Shown piece by piece: positions 51,245-61,400 of a DNA stretch of 64,000 bases. The stretch is from a virus, in the IMG/VR virus record IMGVR_UViG_3300028388_004019, positions 1-64,000 of that record. The stretch is one strand, 5' to 3'. Under the pieces are notes generated by a model. It was not told where the DNA came from, searched no databases, and saw only the letters and a list, made by a program, of their open reading frames with translations. Position 1 is the stretch's first letter, and each line of letters starts with the position of its first letter. A program made the translations under genes and the position numbers.

Positions 51245-53449
51245 TTAGAAATCGAACTTTATCGTGTACTGTTGTACCCCTACTCTCTTTTCAGGGGATT
51301 GTACCTTAGATATAATCATAAGGTCTTTGTCCGAATTATAAAGTCCAACTTCAGTAACGTAAGGAGCGTTACCCGTCCATGTAGGATTTGAACTATCCAA
51401 GAATTGTGTCTGACCTAAGTTGACTTGATAGTTCATTACATAAATTGTGGCTGCAATATCGGACTTCAATGTTCCGTAGAAGAAAAATTCATCACCGAAG
51501 TTAAGTTGGGAGTCTCCCGTCTGTGGAATATCAATATAGTTTTCTAAGACATATGAAGAACCTCCATCAAAATTTTCTTTGGTGATTTGAAATGTTTTGG
51601 ATGCCATATTAGATTCAGAGATGTATGAACCTGAAGTTATACCTGAAATTTGTGATGTCATATCTATTTCAATCCATTCATCAGCTTCTGGTCTTTCACC
51701 AGTCGTAGTCTTCTGAACCAACAATACCAATTTGTTTGCACTGAAACCTGATGGATTTCCTGATGGTGAATCATCTAAGAATGGGAACTCCGCACCAAAA
51801 CTCACTGTCACATTTTTACTCGTTCCGTCACCACAACCCGCATCTTCACCAGTGATAGTGGTATAATAGTTACAGTGTAATGAATCTGTAAACGCGTCAT
51901 TGTTGAATCTATAAGTTACCCATAAAGTTTCATTGGACCCAGTCAATACTCCTTGAAACCCTGTAGTCACAGAGTCAGAATTTATTGGTGATATATACCC
52001 CAACTTAGGTGCTGGCAAAGTCCAATTTCTGTTCGATTTGTAGTTCAAAGCCGCCACCAACTCTTCGTCGTCAATCACAACAATTTTTAAGTCAGGGAAT
52101 ACTTTTCCTACTCTATTCGGGTAACCATTGATATCTGAATTAGTATCCCATAAATGGTAATATCTAATACCTGGCTCGTTCATATTAGAATTTGGTGTCG
52201 ACTCAATATAGTGAGGGGTGAATAAAGACAACGTATCGTAACCCGCAGGGTCAGTATAGAACGTTTCACCCATAGTATTTCCTGTTGACTTATGCCACAT
52301 CAACCATGGAATATCCAAATTGAAATTACGTGCAGCACCTGTATCACTTGATAATGACTTCGAAGTGTCTCTATTTTTTTGTGATAACTTTTCACCATAA
52401 AAGTTATCGATAGCGTTATTTGTATAGTGAATTATTGCAATGGCTTTTTGGTCTGAAGGAGAGACCTCAACTTTCTCGCTGAATGAATTGTAGTAATATG
52501 TGGAATCAGTATCAGTCTGACCACTATCACTGTTATAACCCAAATATTCTTTTGTACCTACATAACCTTTGGAACCGAAGTTGTTAAAATCTAAATCATC
52601 AATCGTAAAACCTGCAGGTGATTCAGTCCAAGGTGTGTTCATATTCCAAATTTTCACATCTTCACCTGTTGAACAATTTGTTTCGAAATTCAACTCTTGA
52701 TTCTGAATGTAAGATAAAGGAGTATTGGAATCATACATTTCCGTCATACCTGAAGGAAAGAAATATACTCGACCATCACCATTTAAAGACATCGTTGAAA
52801 AGTCAGGAAGATTTCTGTCAACTTCGACCGTCACAGTACCTGAAGTACCAGTAGTCGAGCCAGTGATTCCTTCCACCCTATATAATAAAACAGGAAAACT
52901 ACCTGACCATGTGTTACAATTTGCAGTACCGTCCATCCAAATTGAGACATAGTCACCAACAGCAGTATCTGCCGAGAATGATGTACTACAGTTTGAATAA
53001 GTCGCTTCAAAAGTTTTACCTGAGTTCAAAGTAGATAAATCAACAACCCAATTCGACGATTTCACATAAGTCGATGATGATTGATGATAAAACGAACCAG
53101 TGGTACCTGTAAAGAATCCTCTTGGTGACGCACTATTAAAAATTTCATCTACTTCAGGCTTTGAGAAAGGAATACCAAAATATGATGTCTTATTGGAATC
53201 AACATACAAAGGATATTTGATATTCATTTGGTTTTTCTCAGGAATAGAAGTTTTATTCTGAGCATTGAAAGAAGGTGATAATACTTCTAAGGTTGATAAG
53301 TCTATATTATCTATACAATCATAACAAACTTCACTATCACCAACTTGGAAATAACTGATGTTGAAATCTCCTCGTGAGATAGCTCTACGACCTGCATCAG
53401 TAATCACTGAGTTAATCAAAGCTGAAGTATCTTTTATAATGTATCCCAT
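51245..53449 (-). CDS. Tail or baseplate structural protein (734 aa)
   Basis: The N-terminus (MGYIIKDTSALINSVITDAG, then RRAISRGDFNISYFQVGDSE) fits phage tail proteins that attach to the baseplate. A long strand-rich middle with many Thr, Ser and Asn, and a C-terminal APYVTEVGLYNSDKDLMIIS, a phrase typical of tail-fibre and baseplate N-domains (EIGLYD). No transmembrane part. Preceded by GTATTTATAA. Exact position in the virion unknown. Confidence 0.75.
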   Translation of the reverse strand: MGYIIKDTSALINSVITDAGRRAISRGDFNISYFQVGDSEVCYDCIDNIDLSTLEVLSPSFNAQNKTSIPEKNQMNIKYPLYVDSNKTSYFGIPFSKPEVDEIFNSASPRGFFTGTTGSFYHQSSSTYVKSSNWVVDLSTLNSGKTFEATYSNCSTSFSADTAVGDYVSIWMDGTANCNTWSGSFPVLLYRVEGITGSTTGTSGTVTVEVDRNLPDFSTMSLNGDGRVYFFPSGMTEMYDSNTPLSYIQNQELNFETNCSTGEDVKIWNMNTPWTESPAGFTIDDLDFNNFGSKGYVGTKEYLGYNSDSGQTDTDSTYYYNSFSEKVEVSPSDQKAIAIIHYTNNAIDNFYGEKLSQKNRDTSKSLSSDTGAARNFNLDIPWLMWHKSTGNTMGETFYTDPAGYDTLSLFTPHYIESTPNSNMNEPGIRYYHLWDTNSDINGYPNRVGKVFPDLKIVVIDDEELVAALNYKSNRNWTLPAPKLGYISPINSDSVTTGFQGVLTGSNETLWVTYRFNNDAFTDSLHCNYYTTITGEDAGCGDGTSKNVTVSFGAEFPFLDDSPSGNPSGFSANKLVLLVQKTTTGERPEADEWIEIDMTSQISGITSGSYISESNMASKTFQITKENFDGGSSYVLENYIDIPQTGDSQLNFGDEFFFYGTLKSDIAATIYVMNYQVNLGQTQFLDSSNPTWTGNAPYVTEVGLYNSDKDLMIISKVQSPEKRVGVQQYTIKFDF

Positions 53450-53453
53450 ATTC

Positions 53454-53462
53454 TTATAAATA
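53454..53462 (-). promoter_or_regulatory. TATTTATAA motif before the tail gene
   Basis: Sense-strand TATTTATAA 5 bases before the ATG of the gene at 53449. Same motif as before fibre B. Confidence 0.35.
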
Positions 53463-53477
53463 CCTTATCTAATTATT

Positions 53478-54872
53478 TTATGTACCTGACGGATAAGGAC
53501 TTGTTGAAATACTTTGATTAGTACCACCATTACCTGTCGCTGTACCACAATTGGTACCATTTATTGTCACATTCTGCACTCCGATACTGTAATAGTTATA
53601 ACCATATACAGGGCAGATATCACTCAGAGGATATGAATGTGATACTGTAAATGTATCAACACCACTAACAGAACCACCAGAAATCGTTACACTGACAGTT
53701 CTTGAGAATCCTGAGTATTTGTACCCTCCTGAAGATATTGGTGTTACAGTGTTACCTCCACAACTTCTGAAACCACCACTTACATTATTATACAATGTAC
53801 CAACAGTAAATGAAGCATTTCCTGAAGAAGTGACAGTAGAACCTGATGTAAACACAGCATTTTGAGAACCAAAATAATAATTTGTGAAATTATTATTGAT
53901 TTGTATATCAGCACTTATACTAACCCCACTCGGTAATGATGGAGTCACTGAGGCGGTCCAATTAACAGTCTTAGACTTGTTATATTGAGTGTTACTATTT
54001 GTACTTGTGGATGTTGTCAATTGAAGTGTATATGCCGTACTATTATTACCTGACCCTATACTAAAGTTTCTTGTAATAACATTCGGGTTTGCATCTTTGA
54101 TGTAAACCGTACCATTGCCCGCAGGTAAATTCAAGAATGTTGGAGAACTTTGGTAAGTAACTCCATCTAAAGAGTACACAATAGGTCCTACACCTCCCCA
54201 AGCCTGGACGGTGACTGTACCGTTATCAGCATTTACACATGTTTCGTCAGTCGTAGTAACAGTAGCGTTCAATCCTTGAGTTACACAAGTACCTGTTACC
54301 ATAGTCCAAGTGTTACTTGTACCCAATTCTGTCCATGTTCCAGTCGGAATGGTTATATTACTATTGAATACTAAATTAGCGCTTGTATAACCACTTAGTA
54401 CCCATCTTGTTCTTCCACTATCGTACACAACGTCATATGTTGTACCACTCCAAGATGGACGACCATTGATAACACCTTGGTAATCAAATTCATATTGAGT
54501 GTATGGTGATTGGTTTTTGGTCAAACACATATTCGATGGATATGTTGGTGCAGATGATGGTGTCGGTGTTGGTGTTGATGACGGAGTGATTGCTGGCGGT
54601 GGTCCTTCAACAACACAAGTTGCCGTTTGAATGAAATCACCATAATTGTCCGTGACCGTGGCAGTATATGTTCCCGGTACGATATTAGATAAAGTCGTTT
54701 CTCCAACATCACCTGTGGACCATTCAATACTATAAGGAGGAGTTCCACCAGTGATGAACAACTGCATAGAACCGTCATTACCAACTGCAGACGCATCGTT
54801 AGTCTCACAATCAACACCCAATGGGTAGACTGTAAAGATGTTGCAATTATTATTTGTTACTGTATCACTCAT
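53478..54872 (-). CDS. Surface adhesin-like virion protein with SprB repeats (464 aa)
   Basis: Start at the ATG giving MSDTVTNNNCNIFTVYPLGV, just past the upstream stop. Residues about 20-85 hold an SprB-type repeat (NDGSMQLFITGGTPPYSIEW, then STGDVGETTLSNIVPGTYTA and TVTDNYG), known from the gliding adhesin SprB of flavobacteria. A second similar module starts near 220 (NGTVTVQAWGGVGPIVYSLD). A TPSSTPTPTPS linker separates them. The rest is Thr/Ser/Asn-rich strands. No signal peptide. Probably displayed on the virion tail or head and copying host surface adhesion modules. Confidence 0.78.
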   Translation of the reverse strand: MSDTVTNNNCNIFTVYPLGVDCETNDASAVGNDGSMQLFITGGTPPYSIEWSTGDVGETTLSNIVPGTYTATVTDNYGDFIQTATCVVEGPPPAITPSSTPTPTPSSAPTYPSNMCLTKNQSPYTQYEFDYQGVINGRPSWSGTTYDVVYDSGRTRWVLSGYTSANLVFNSNITIPTGTWTELGTSNTWTMVTGTCVTQGLNATVTTTDETCVNADNGTVTVQAWGGVGPIVYSLDGVTYQSSPTFLNLPAGNGTVYIKDANPNVITRNFSIGSGNNSTAYTLQLTTSTSTNSNTQYNKSKTVNWTASVTPSLPSGVSISADIQINNNFTNYYFGSQNAVFTSGSTVTSSGNASFTVGTLYNNVSGGFRSCGGNTVTPISSGGYKYSGFSRTVSVTISGGSVSGVDTFTVSHSYPLSDICPVYGYNYYSIGVQNVTINGTNCGTATGNGGTNQSISTSPYPSGT

Positions 54873-54873
54873 A

Positions 54874-57066
54874 TTAACAACCTGACCCAACTTGACATTC
54901 TAAAAATAGTACACCATTAGGTCCTACACTATAAATAGTAGAACCATCAGATATGAAAGTACCGTTTGCAACATATGTTGTCAAAGCACTATTATTATAT
55001 ACCACAACACCATTTGCAAGTGCATTTACAGAAGAATTAGTATAAACTACAGTCAATGGACCGAACAAAGTACATAGAGGACAATTAATACTTATAGACC
55101 TTTGCACATTCCATTGCGTAAACTGAGGAGCTAGAGTTGATTGTGTCAAACAGAATTCACCACTCCACGTATTATTTGTATTATCCGTGAAAAATTTAGA
55201 TGAGTTCACTTGAGTTGTTGCACTTGTACACTCGGCTTCAAAGTAATAGAAAGTTTTTCCGTTGGTTGTCGTAACAGTACTGTTTGTGGTTGCACTAAAG
55301 ACAAAACCTTGACCTGTCAACCATTGATTCTGTGGGTCTCGAGCCTCGAATGTTAGTACTTGGTTTGCAGATAGGGAAGGTACACCCCATGTAACTGTAT
55401 TATTCAAGTCATTTGCACACATTTTGACAGCATAAACATCACCAACGTTTATAGTACTATCAACAGTCGTTGAGTTCAGACTATTATTTGTAAATGACTT
55501 AGCAAAAGTGATATTACCGTTTACAGTAAATGAAGATGAACCTCCAGTGTTCTGATATTCAGTATATGACGCAATCACTGGACTATAGAAATTAAAATTC
55601 TCAATTTTTGTTTTGTAATCATTGAGATTTGTGACACCATTATTTAACCATGATGGATGAGTCGCAGGACCGGGACTAAACACAGTTAAACTACATGTGA
55701 TAGGTAAAGGTGTTGGCGTGGCAGCATTTAAATTACTATTACATATAGTACAATCATCAAACACTGTCGGACTTCCAAAAATATTAGTCGTGGAATTAGA
55801 GTAAATAAAACCTTGAGGCGGTACATACGGTTGATTGAATAAACCCACATATACATAACATACTCCTTGATATTGGAATGTTTTACCCACTGAAACATTT
55901 GGTACTGGTACATCTTGACTGATAATAATCGCAATTTCGGTTGTACATGCACTATAAACATGTGTCTGTGAAGGTACACCACCACTTGTAGACGGTGTGA
56001 TTGAAGCAGTGACACTTGGAGTTAAGGTAGGTGTCGGTGTTTGTGTCTGAGTATTTGTCGGCGTTTGGGTTGGCGTATGTGTCGGAGTAGGTGTCTGAGA
56101 TTGAGTAGGTGTTGGTGTTGGTGAAAGACAAACACAACCTGTGTCTGCATAAAAACTTCCACTTGAATCAGGTGTCAAAATTTGTACTCTGACCGCACAA
56201 ACATTGACGGCCGTATACTCATTTACAAATAAACTGTAGGTAATACCATCACAATCTTCAATCTCAAAATGTGTACCCCTTGTATAACCTCCATACAATT
56301 CAAAATTTGTACAACACGGTGTAGTAGAACTTGGTGTAGGTGTATGTGTTGGTGTGACCTCAGGTGTATCTGAAATTGTTGGCGTTGGTGTTTGACTAAC
56401 ACCTGGTGTATCCGATACAGAAACAGTTGGAGTATTAGTTGGTGTAACACTTGAAGTCATTGACTGAGTCAAAGTTGGCGTATTAGATGGTGTCACCGTA
56501 TTGGTTGGTGTATTAGATGCGGTAACAGATGGTGTGATACTTTGTGTAACTGTAGGAGTATGTGTTGGTGTGGGTGTCACAGTTTGTGTTCTCGTCAAAG
56601 TAGGTGTTGGTGAAGGTGTTTTAGTAGGTCTCGGTGTACCAGTCTGAGAAACACCAGGAGTTGGAGATAACGAAGCCGTAGGTGTGACATACGCAGTGAC
56701 AGAAGGTGTAGGAGTATTCGTCGGCGTTACTGAAGGAGTGGCCGTTTGACTTGGAGTTGGCGAAGGAGTAATCTGAATATCACTATTACAAATAGTACAT
56801 GTGGAGTGTGTATCATTGATACTATCAATATAAGAATCTGGAGAACCTGAAACATCACTATCATATCTCAAACATAATAATTGTTGTCCGTCAGCATTTG
56901 TGATATATGCGGAAAACACATCACCAATTTCTATAAGAGTTGAATTGTAAACTAACTCATCGGCCACATAAAATGTGTTATTAGTTGCACATTGTACAAG
57001 TTTTTTAACTGTATCACAATCTGTTGCCTCACGAAATATATTGAACCTTTTACTACCTGTTACCAT
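54874..57066 (-). CDS. Mucin-like Thr/Pro/Ser-rich protein with Cys-rich modules (730 aa)
   Basis: A small Cys-containing head (KRFNIFREATDCDTVKKLVQ), then TP-rich linkers (TPSVTPTNTPTPSVTA and so on, about residues 100-245 and 318-362), between them globular Cys modules such as CCTNFELYGGYTRGTHFEIE. No signal peptide. The TP linkers are stiff and hydroxyl-rich, like O-glycosylated mucin stalks. It starts one base after the protease stop and probably forms part of the same structure as its neighbours. Confidence 0.82.
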   Translation of the reverse strand: MVTGSKRFNIFREATDCDTVKKLVQCATNNTFYVADELVYNSTLIEIGDVFSAYITNADGQQLLCLRYDSDVSGSPDSYIDSINDTHSTCTICNSDIQITPSPTPSQTATPSVTPTNTPTPSVTAYVTPTASLSPTPGVSQTGTPRPTKTPSPTPTLTRTQTVTPTPTHTPTVTQSITPSVTASNTPTNTVTPSNTPTLTQSMTSSVTPTNTPTVSVSDTPGVSQTPTPTISDTPEVTPTHTPTPSSTTPCCTNFELYGGYTRGTHFEIEDCDGITYSLFVNEYTAVNVCAVRVQILTPDSSGSFYADTGCVCLSPTPTPTQSQTPTPTHTPTQTPTNTQTQTPTPTLTPSVTASITPSTSGGVPSQTHVYSACTTEIAIIISQDVPVPNVSVGKTFQYQGVCYVYVGLFNQPYVPPQGFIYSNSTTNIFGSPTVFDDCTICNSNLNAATPTPLPITCSLTVFSPGPATHPSWLNNGVTNLNDYKTKIENFNFYSPVIASYTEYQNTGGSSSFTVNGNITFAKSFTNNSLNSTTVDSTINVGDVYAVKMCANDLNNTVTWGVPSLSANQVLTFEARDPQNQWLTGQGFVFSATTNSTVTTTNGKTFYYFEAECTSATTQVNSSKFFTDNTNNTWSGEFCLTQSTLAPQFTQWNVQRSISINCPLCTLFGPLTVVYTNSSVNALANGVVVYNNSALTTYVANGTFISDGSTIYSVGPNGVLFLECQVGSGC

Positions 57067-57067
57067 C

Positions 57068-58345
57068 CTAATCTATCGTTCCTGCTTGCCAGTATTCATC
57101 TCCCGACAAATCTAAATTTATGTCATCACTTAGACCATTCACTATATGTAATTGAGTAGACCCTGTATCTGAAAAGTAAACAGAATTACCCGTCCATGCT
57201 GAAATAGATAGTTGTTCAGCAACTTTATCAATTCGATTTGCCAAACCTCGTACTGGTCTCCATACATAAGTATTTTCTGTGATGTACACTTTTATACTCT
57301 GACTTGCGAAAACTAATCCGACAATCTTTCTTGTACCTTCAATATCGGCCACTAATGCTGAGCCAGAATCCCCACCGTTTATAGGATAATAACACCAATA
57401 GTCCTCAGTGGTTGTTAATGCACTGGCACCAAATCTTATACAATCAGAGAAATAAATAACCTCCTCTACACCTTGATTATTATATTTGATAGTTATCGAA
57501 TGTGAAGTTGAATCAACAAATAGTTTACTATCACCTTCACCTTTTGGACCTGTAGTACGACCAGTACTGAATAAGTTGTTTCGATTGGTTAATAAACTGT
57601 CAATTTCTGATGTCGAAGCAAATTCCAAAGTGTCTAACCAATCATTCATCCCGTATTGTTTATACGAAACAGAATAATCAATATCAGATTCATTGATTGT
57701 TGTCAATGCAGCATCAACAGTATTATATTCAGGAGTACCACTCAACGGTACATACCTTTTAACTAAACCAATCGAATTTTGTAGTCCTCTATTACTACCA
57801 TCGTTAGGTTGAGTAACAAAATTATTACTTATACTTGTATGTGTTTTATCAGGGTTTCTCTCCGATGCTAAAAAAGCGTTTTTAACTAAAACATGGTTAT
57901 TACTTACACCAACCAATGAATTAGTATCAGTATCCACTGCTAAAAAACCTAAAGTACCCACATAATTACCTAAATTAGTATAGTTGGTTACTGAAATACC
58001 TCCTTGAAGTGGTCTGAATTTATCTCGATTACCAGGCGCCACCGAATCCCATGAGTAAAAATTGGATGGACACCATTGAGCATTTTCAAGACTGGCGAAT
58101 TCATATTTACCTTCTTCAACATCAGTGGGTAATAATTCCTCACCGACTTGTATTTCAGAAGGTAAAACCTCATCTTCAGGTATTTCATCGAGAGGTTTTT
58201 TCTTGATGACCGTAAAAACAATAGCATCTTCATTGGTGAGTTTACCACCAACTGTTTTTTTACCATAACCAACACCTACTACATCCTCGGGTGTTATACT
58301 ATGGTAGTGTTTAGTTATTTTGTTAATTATACTTTGGTCCATCAT
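57068..58345 (-). CDS. Trypsin-like serine protease (425 aa)
   Basis: The chymotrypsin-fold triad is visible: SNNHVLVKN (His, about 172), NTVDAALT (Asp, about 227) and INGGDSGSALVAD (Ser). An N-terminal domain (VVGVGYGKKTVGGKLTNEDA) resembles the propeptide-like or substrate-recognition domains of bacterial members. No signal peptide. Sitting between mucin-like fibre genes it may be a virion maturation or host-surface-degrading protease. ATATTTATAA precedes the ATG. Confidence 0.85.
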   Translation of the reverse strand: MMDQSIINKITKHYHSITPEDVVGVGYGKKTVGGKLTNEDAIVFTVIKKKPLDEIPEDEVLPSEIQVGEELLPTDVEEGKYEFASLENAQWCPSNFYSWDSVAPGNRDKFRPLQGGISVTNYTNLGNYVGTLGFLAVDTDTNSLVGVSNNHVLVKNAFLASERNPDKTHTSISNNFVTQPNDGSNRGLQNSIGLVKRYVPLSGTPEYNTVDAALTTINESDIDYSVSYKQYGMNDWLDTLEFASTSEIDSLLTNRNNLFSTGRTTGPKGEGDSKLFVDSTSHSITIKYNNQGVEEVIYFSDCIRFGASALTTTEDYWCYYPINGGDSGSALVADIEGTRKIVGLVFASQSIKVYITENTYVWRPVRGLANRIDKVAEQLSISAWTGNSVYFSDTGSTQLHIVNGLSDDINLDLSGDEYWQAGTID

Positions 58346-58348
58346 ATG

Positions 58349-58358
58349 TTATAAATAT
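58349..58358 (-). promoter_or_regulatory. ATATTTATAA motif before the protease gene
   Basis: Four bases before the protease ATG at 58345; same ten bases as at 23854-23863. Confidence 0.35.
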
Positions 58359-58411
58359 TAACCATTAGGTTTATATTTGCCATGTAGACACTTGTTATTT
58401 TTTTATTTCAT

Positions 58412-61400
58412 TTACCCACCACATGGGTGCTCTGCAGGTGATGTACACTCACTACAGTCGACATATACCTCACTAGGTCCACCTGTCCACAGATTACCAT
58501 TATTACCAATAAACTGACCGTTAATAACACCCAGTTTGGTCTCCGTACCAGTTGATGAGGTATAGAAACTGACACATTGGTCACTTATACCTGTTTGATT
58601 TTGTAAATATAATGTAGTTCTACCAGCAGTAATTGCTTGATTAATCTCACTTTGAAGTGTTGTAGTCACACTCAATGAATATGGAGTAGCTTCACCAGTT
58701 TCACAACACCCTGAGAAATATATGTCAACATAATTTGGTGTTTGTGTAATTGACGGAGTAACCGTATTTGTAGGTGTGACCGATGGAGTCACTGAGGCCG
58801 TCACAGTTTGAGTTGGTGTATTAGTAACAGTTTGAGTTGGTGTATTAGTTTGTGTTTGGGTCGGTGTATTAGTTTGTGTTTGGGTCGGTGTATTAGTTTG
58901 TGTTTGGGTTGGAGTAGAAGTGACTGTTTGTGTAGGTGTCTTAGTTTGTGTCATAGTATTTGTCGGAGTATTAGTTACAGTCTGTGTAATAGTTGGCGTC
59001 ACAGATAACGTAGGCGTCACTGTCGGTGTTGGTGTTTGACTCTGTGTAGGTGTTGGGGTAGGTGAAAGACAGTAACCTAAATTATTTATAGCATCTTCAA
59101 TCAGGTCCGCGTAGTACTGTGAACTACCTTGTCTTAATACATTGTAAGTATTATGTATTTCTGTTTTATCTGAAAGTCCATATATACCAGCATAATTTCC
59201 GAGACCCTCTTCAACCGCAATCAATAAGTTTTGGAAATTGATATGACTTTGATTTGTTCCAGAGACTTGGAAATACTCACCTCTTATATCATAACTATTA
59301 CTATCGATACGAGACCTTAGTCTCACAATATCGGAATCGAATGTAGACGTTCTGGTTGTAAAAATACCCCAATTACCATCTCCAGTATAATCAGTTTGGG
59401 CTTCATCTTGGAATACCATATTTAGACGCTTATCAACGGTAGGGTCATCGAAACTTAAACTCGATAAAAAGAAATAACCACGTTCATCAGATTTTTTGAA
59501 TTTAACACGTTTGTCGTATAAGTCTTCGTCATTATTATAGAACGGTAATAAAACAGGTTTAAGAAGTGTATTCACAGCAACAGATAAAGGTGGAATAGTT
59601 ACATCCATAGAACCCGATGAATCATAGTAAATATTAATTTCTGTCCCATCATCTATTGGGATACATGCCGGTGTTTCTGTAAGTGTAGGACTAATCGAAG
59701 GCGTAGGTGTTAGTGTTGCATTAGGTATGAAAATAAATTCTGTAAATACCTCCCCTTCTGTAGGTGTGACTGTAGGTGTAACTGTCGGAGTTGATGTATA
59801 TGTTGGACTCACAGAGATTGATGGTGTATTAGTTGGACTATTTGATATTGTAGGTGTGTTAGTTGGACTTACCGATATAGTTGGCGTGTTTGTAGGACTC
59901 ACTGAAATCGTAGGGGTATTTGTTGGTGTAGGTGTAGGACTCACATCAGGATTACTACAACAGTTGTTACATATTGTTGTCAATGTGTATGCGGATGATG
60001 GGTATTGTGGTGGGAATACTACAGTACCTTGTTGAGCACATATTCTCACAGTTTGAGGTACTCTATAAATAAATCCATGAGATTGTCTCACTGTCCCACA
60101 TAATGTTTCATCACACTCATCGTACCAATATTCAAATAGACCTTCATTACCTAACTTAGTAACAGTTATTTCATAAACACTACAATCATACAATACCCCT
60201 GATGGTGATGGAGTCACTGTATGTGTCGGAGTAACTGTTGGTGTCGAAGTTACTGTTGGGGTTTGAGTCGATGATGGTGTATAAGTTTGAGTTGGGGTTT
60301 GTGAACTACCAGGTGTTTGTGATACTGTGACTGTAGGTGTTAAAGTAGGTGACTGAGTCACAGTAACCGTTGGTGTTTGGGTTGACGCAGGGCTTGAAGT
60401 TATTGTCGGAGTCTGTGTTACTGTCGGAGTATTCGATGGTGTTGGAGTATTAGACGACGTTACAGTCACCGTTTGTGTTGGAGTGATTGTGGATGTCGGA
60501 GTAGATGTAGGAGTCCCACCAGGTGTCTCTGATGGTGTTACAGTCTGTGTTATGGTGGCTGTTGGTGTAAATGTTGGAGTGATACTTGATGTAATTGACG
60601 GAGTTACCGTTAAAGTAGGTGTTACCGATGCTGTTGTTGATGGTGTCAATGTCGGGGTAATAGACGGTGTTGCCGATGCGGTTGGAGTAAATGTTGAGGT
60701 TTGTGTTGGCGTATTTGTCTGTGTAACACCAGGAGTTTCAGAAGGAGTTACCGTCAATGTTGGTGTTTGTGTTGGGGTTTCACTGGCAGTAACCGTTGGA
60801 GTTACAGAACCTGTAGGTGTATTAGTATTTGTAACCGTTGGTGTTACCGAAGCAGTCGTAGATGGTGTTGGTGTAATCGAAGCTGTTGGAGTAACAGACG
60901 ATGTTGGAGTTACCGTTTGTGTTGGAGTATTAGATGGTGTTACCGTGACCGTTTGAGTAGGTGTATTAGTAGGTGTTGAACCTGGCGTTTCAGATGGAGT
61001 CACCGTTTGTGTCTGAGTAACCGTCGGAGTAATACTTGCCGTTAATGTTGGAGTTACTGATGCTGTTGGTGTATTCGTATTTGTAACCGTTGGAGTAACT
61101 GATGAAGTCACTGATGGTGTAGGTGTTACAGACGCTGTTTGAGTAACAGTAGATGTCGGAGTAACAGAAGATGTAGGGGTTACTGTTGACGTTTGAGTTA
61201 CAGTCTGAGTTGGTGTAGATGTTGGAGTTACTCCTGGTGTTTCTGATGGTGTTACCGTTTGTGTTTGAGTAACTGTTGGAGTCACACTCGAAGTCAATGT
61301 TGGAGTTACTGACGCAGTTGGAGTAATCGAAGCAGTCACTGTAGATGTAACTGACGGTGTTGGTGTATTTGACGTTGTTGGTGTTATTGTAGCAGTTGGA

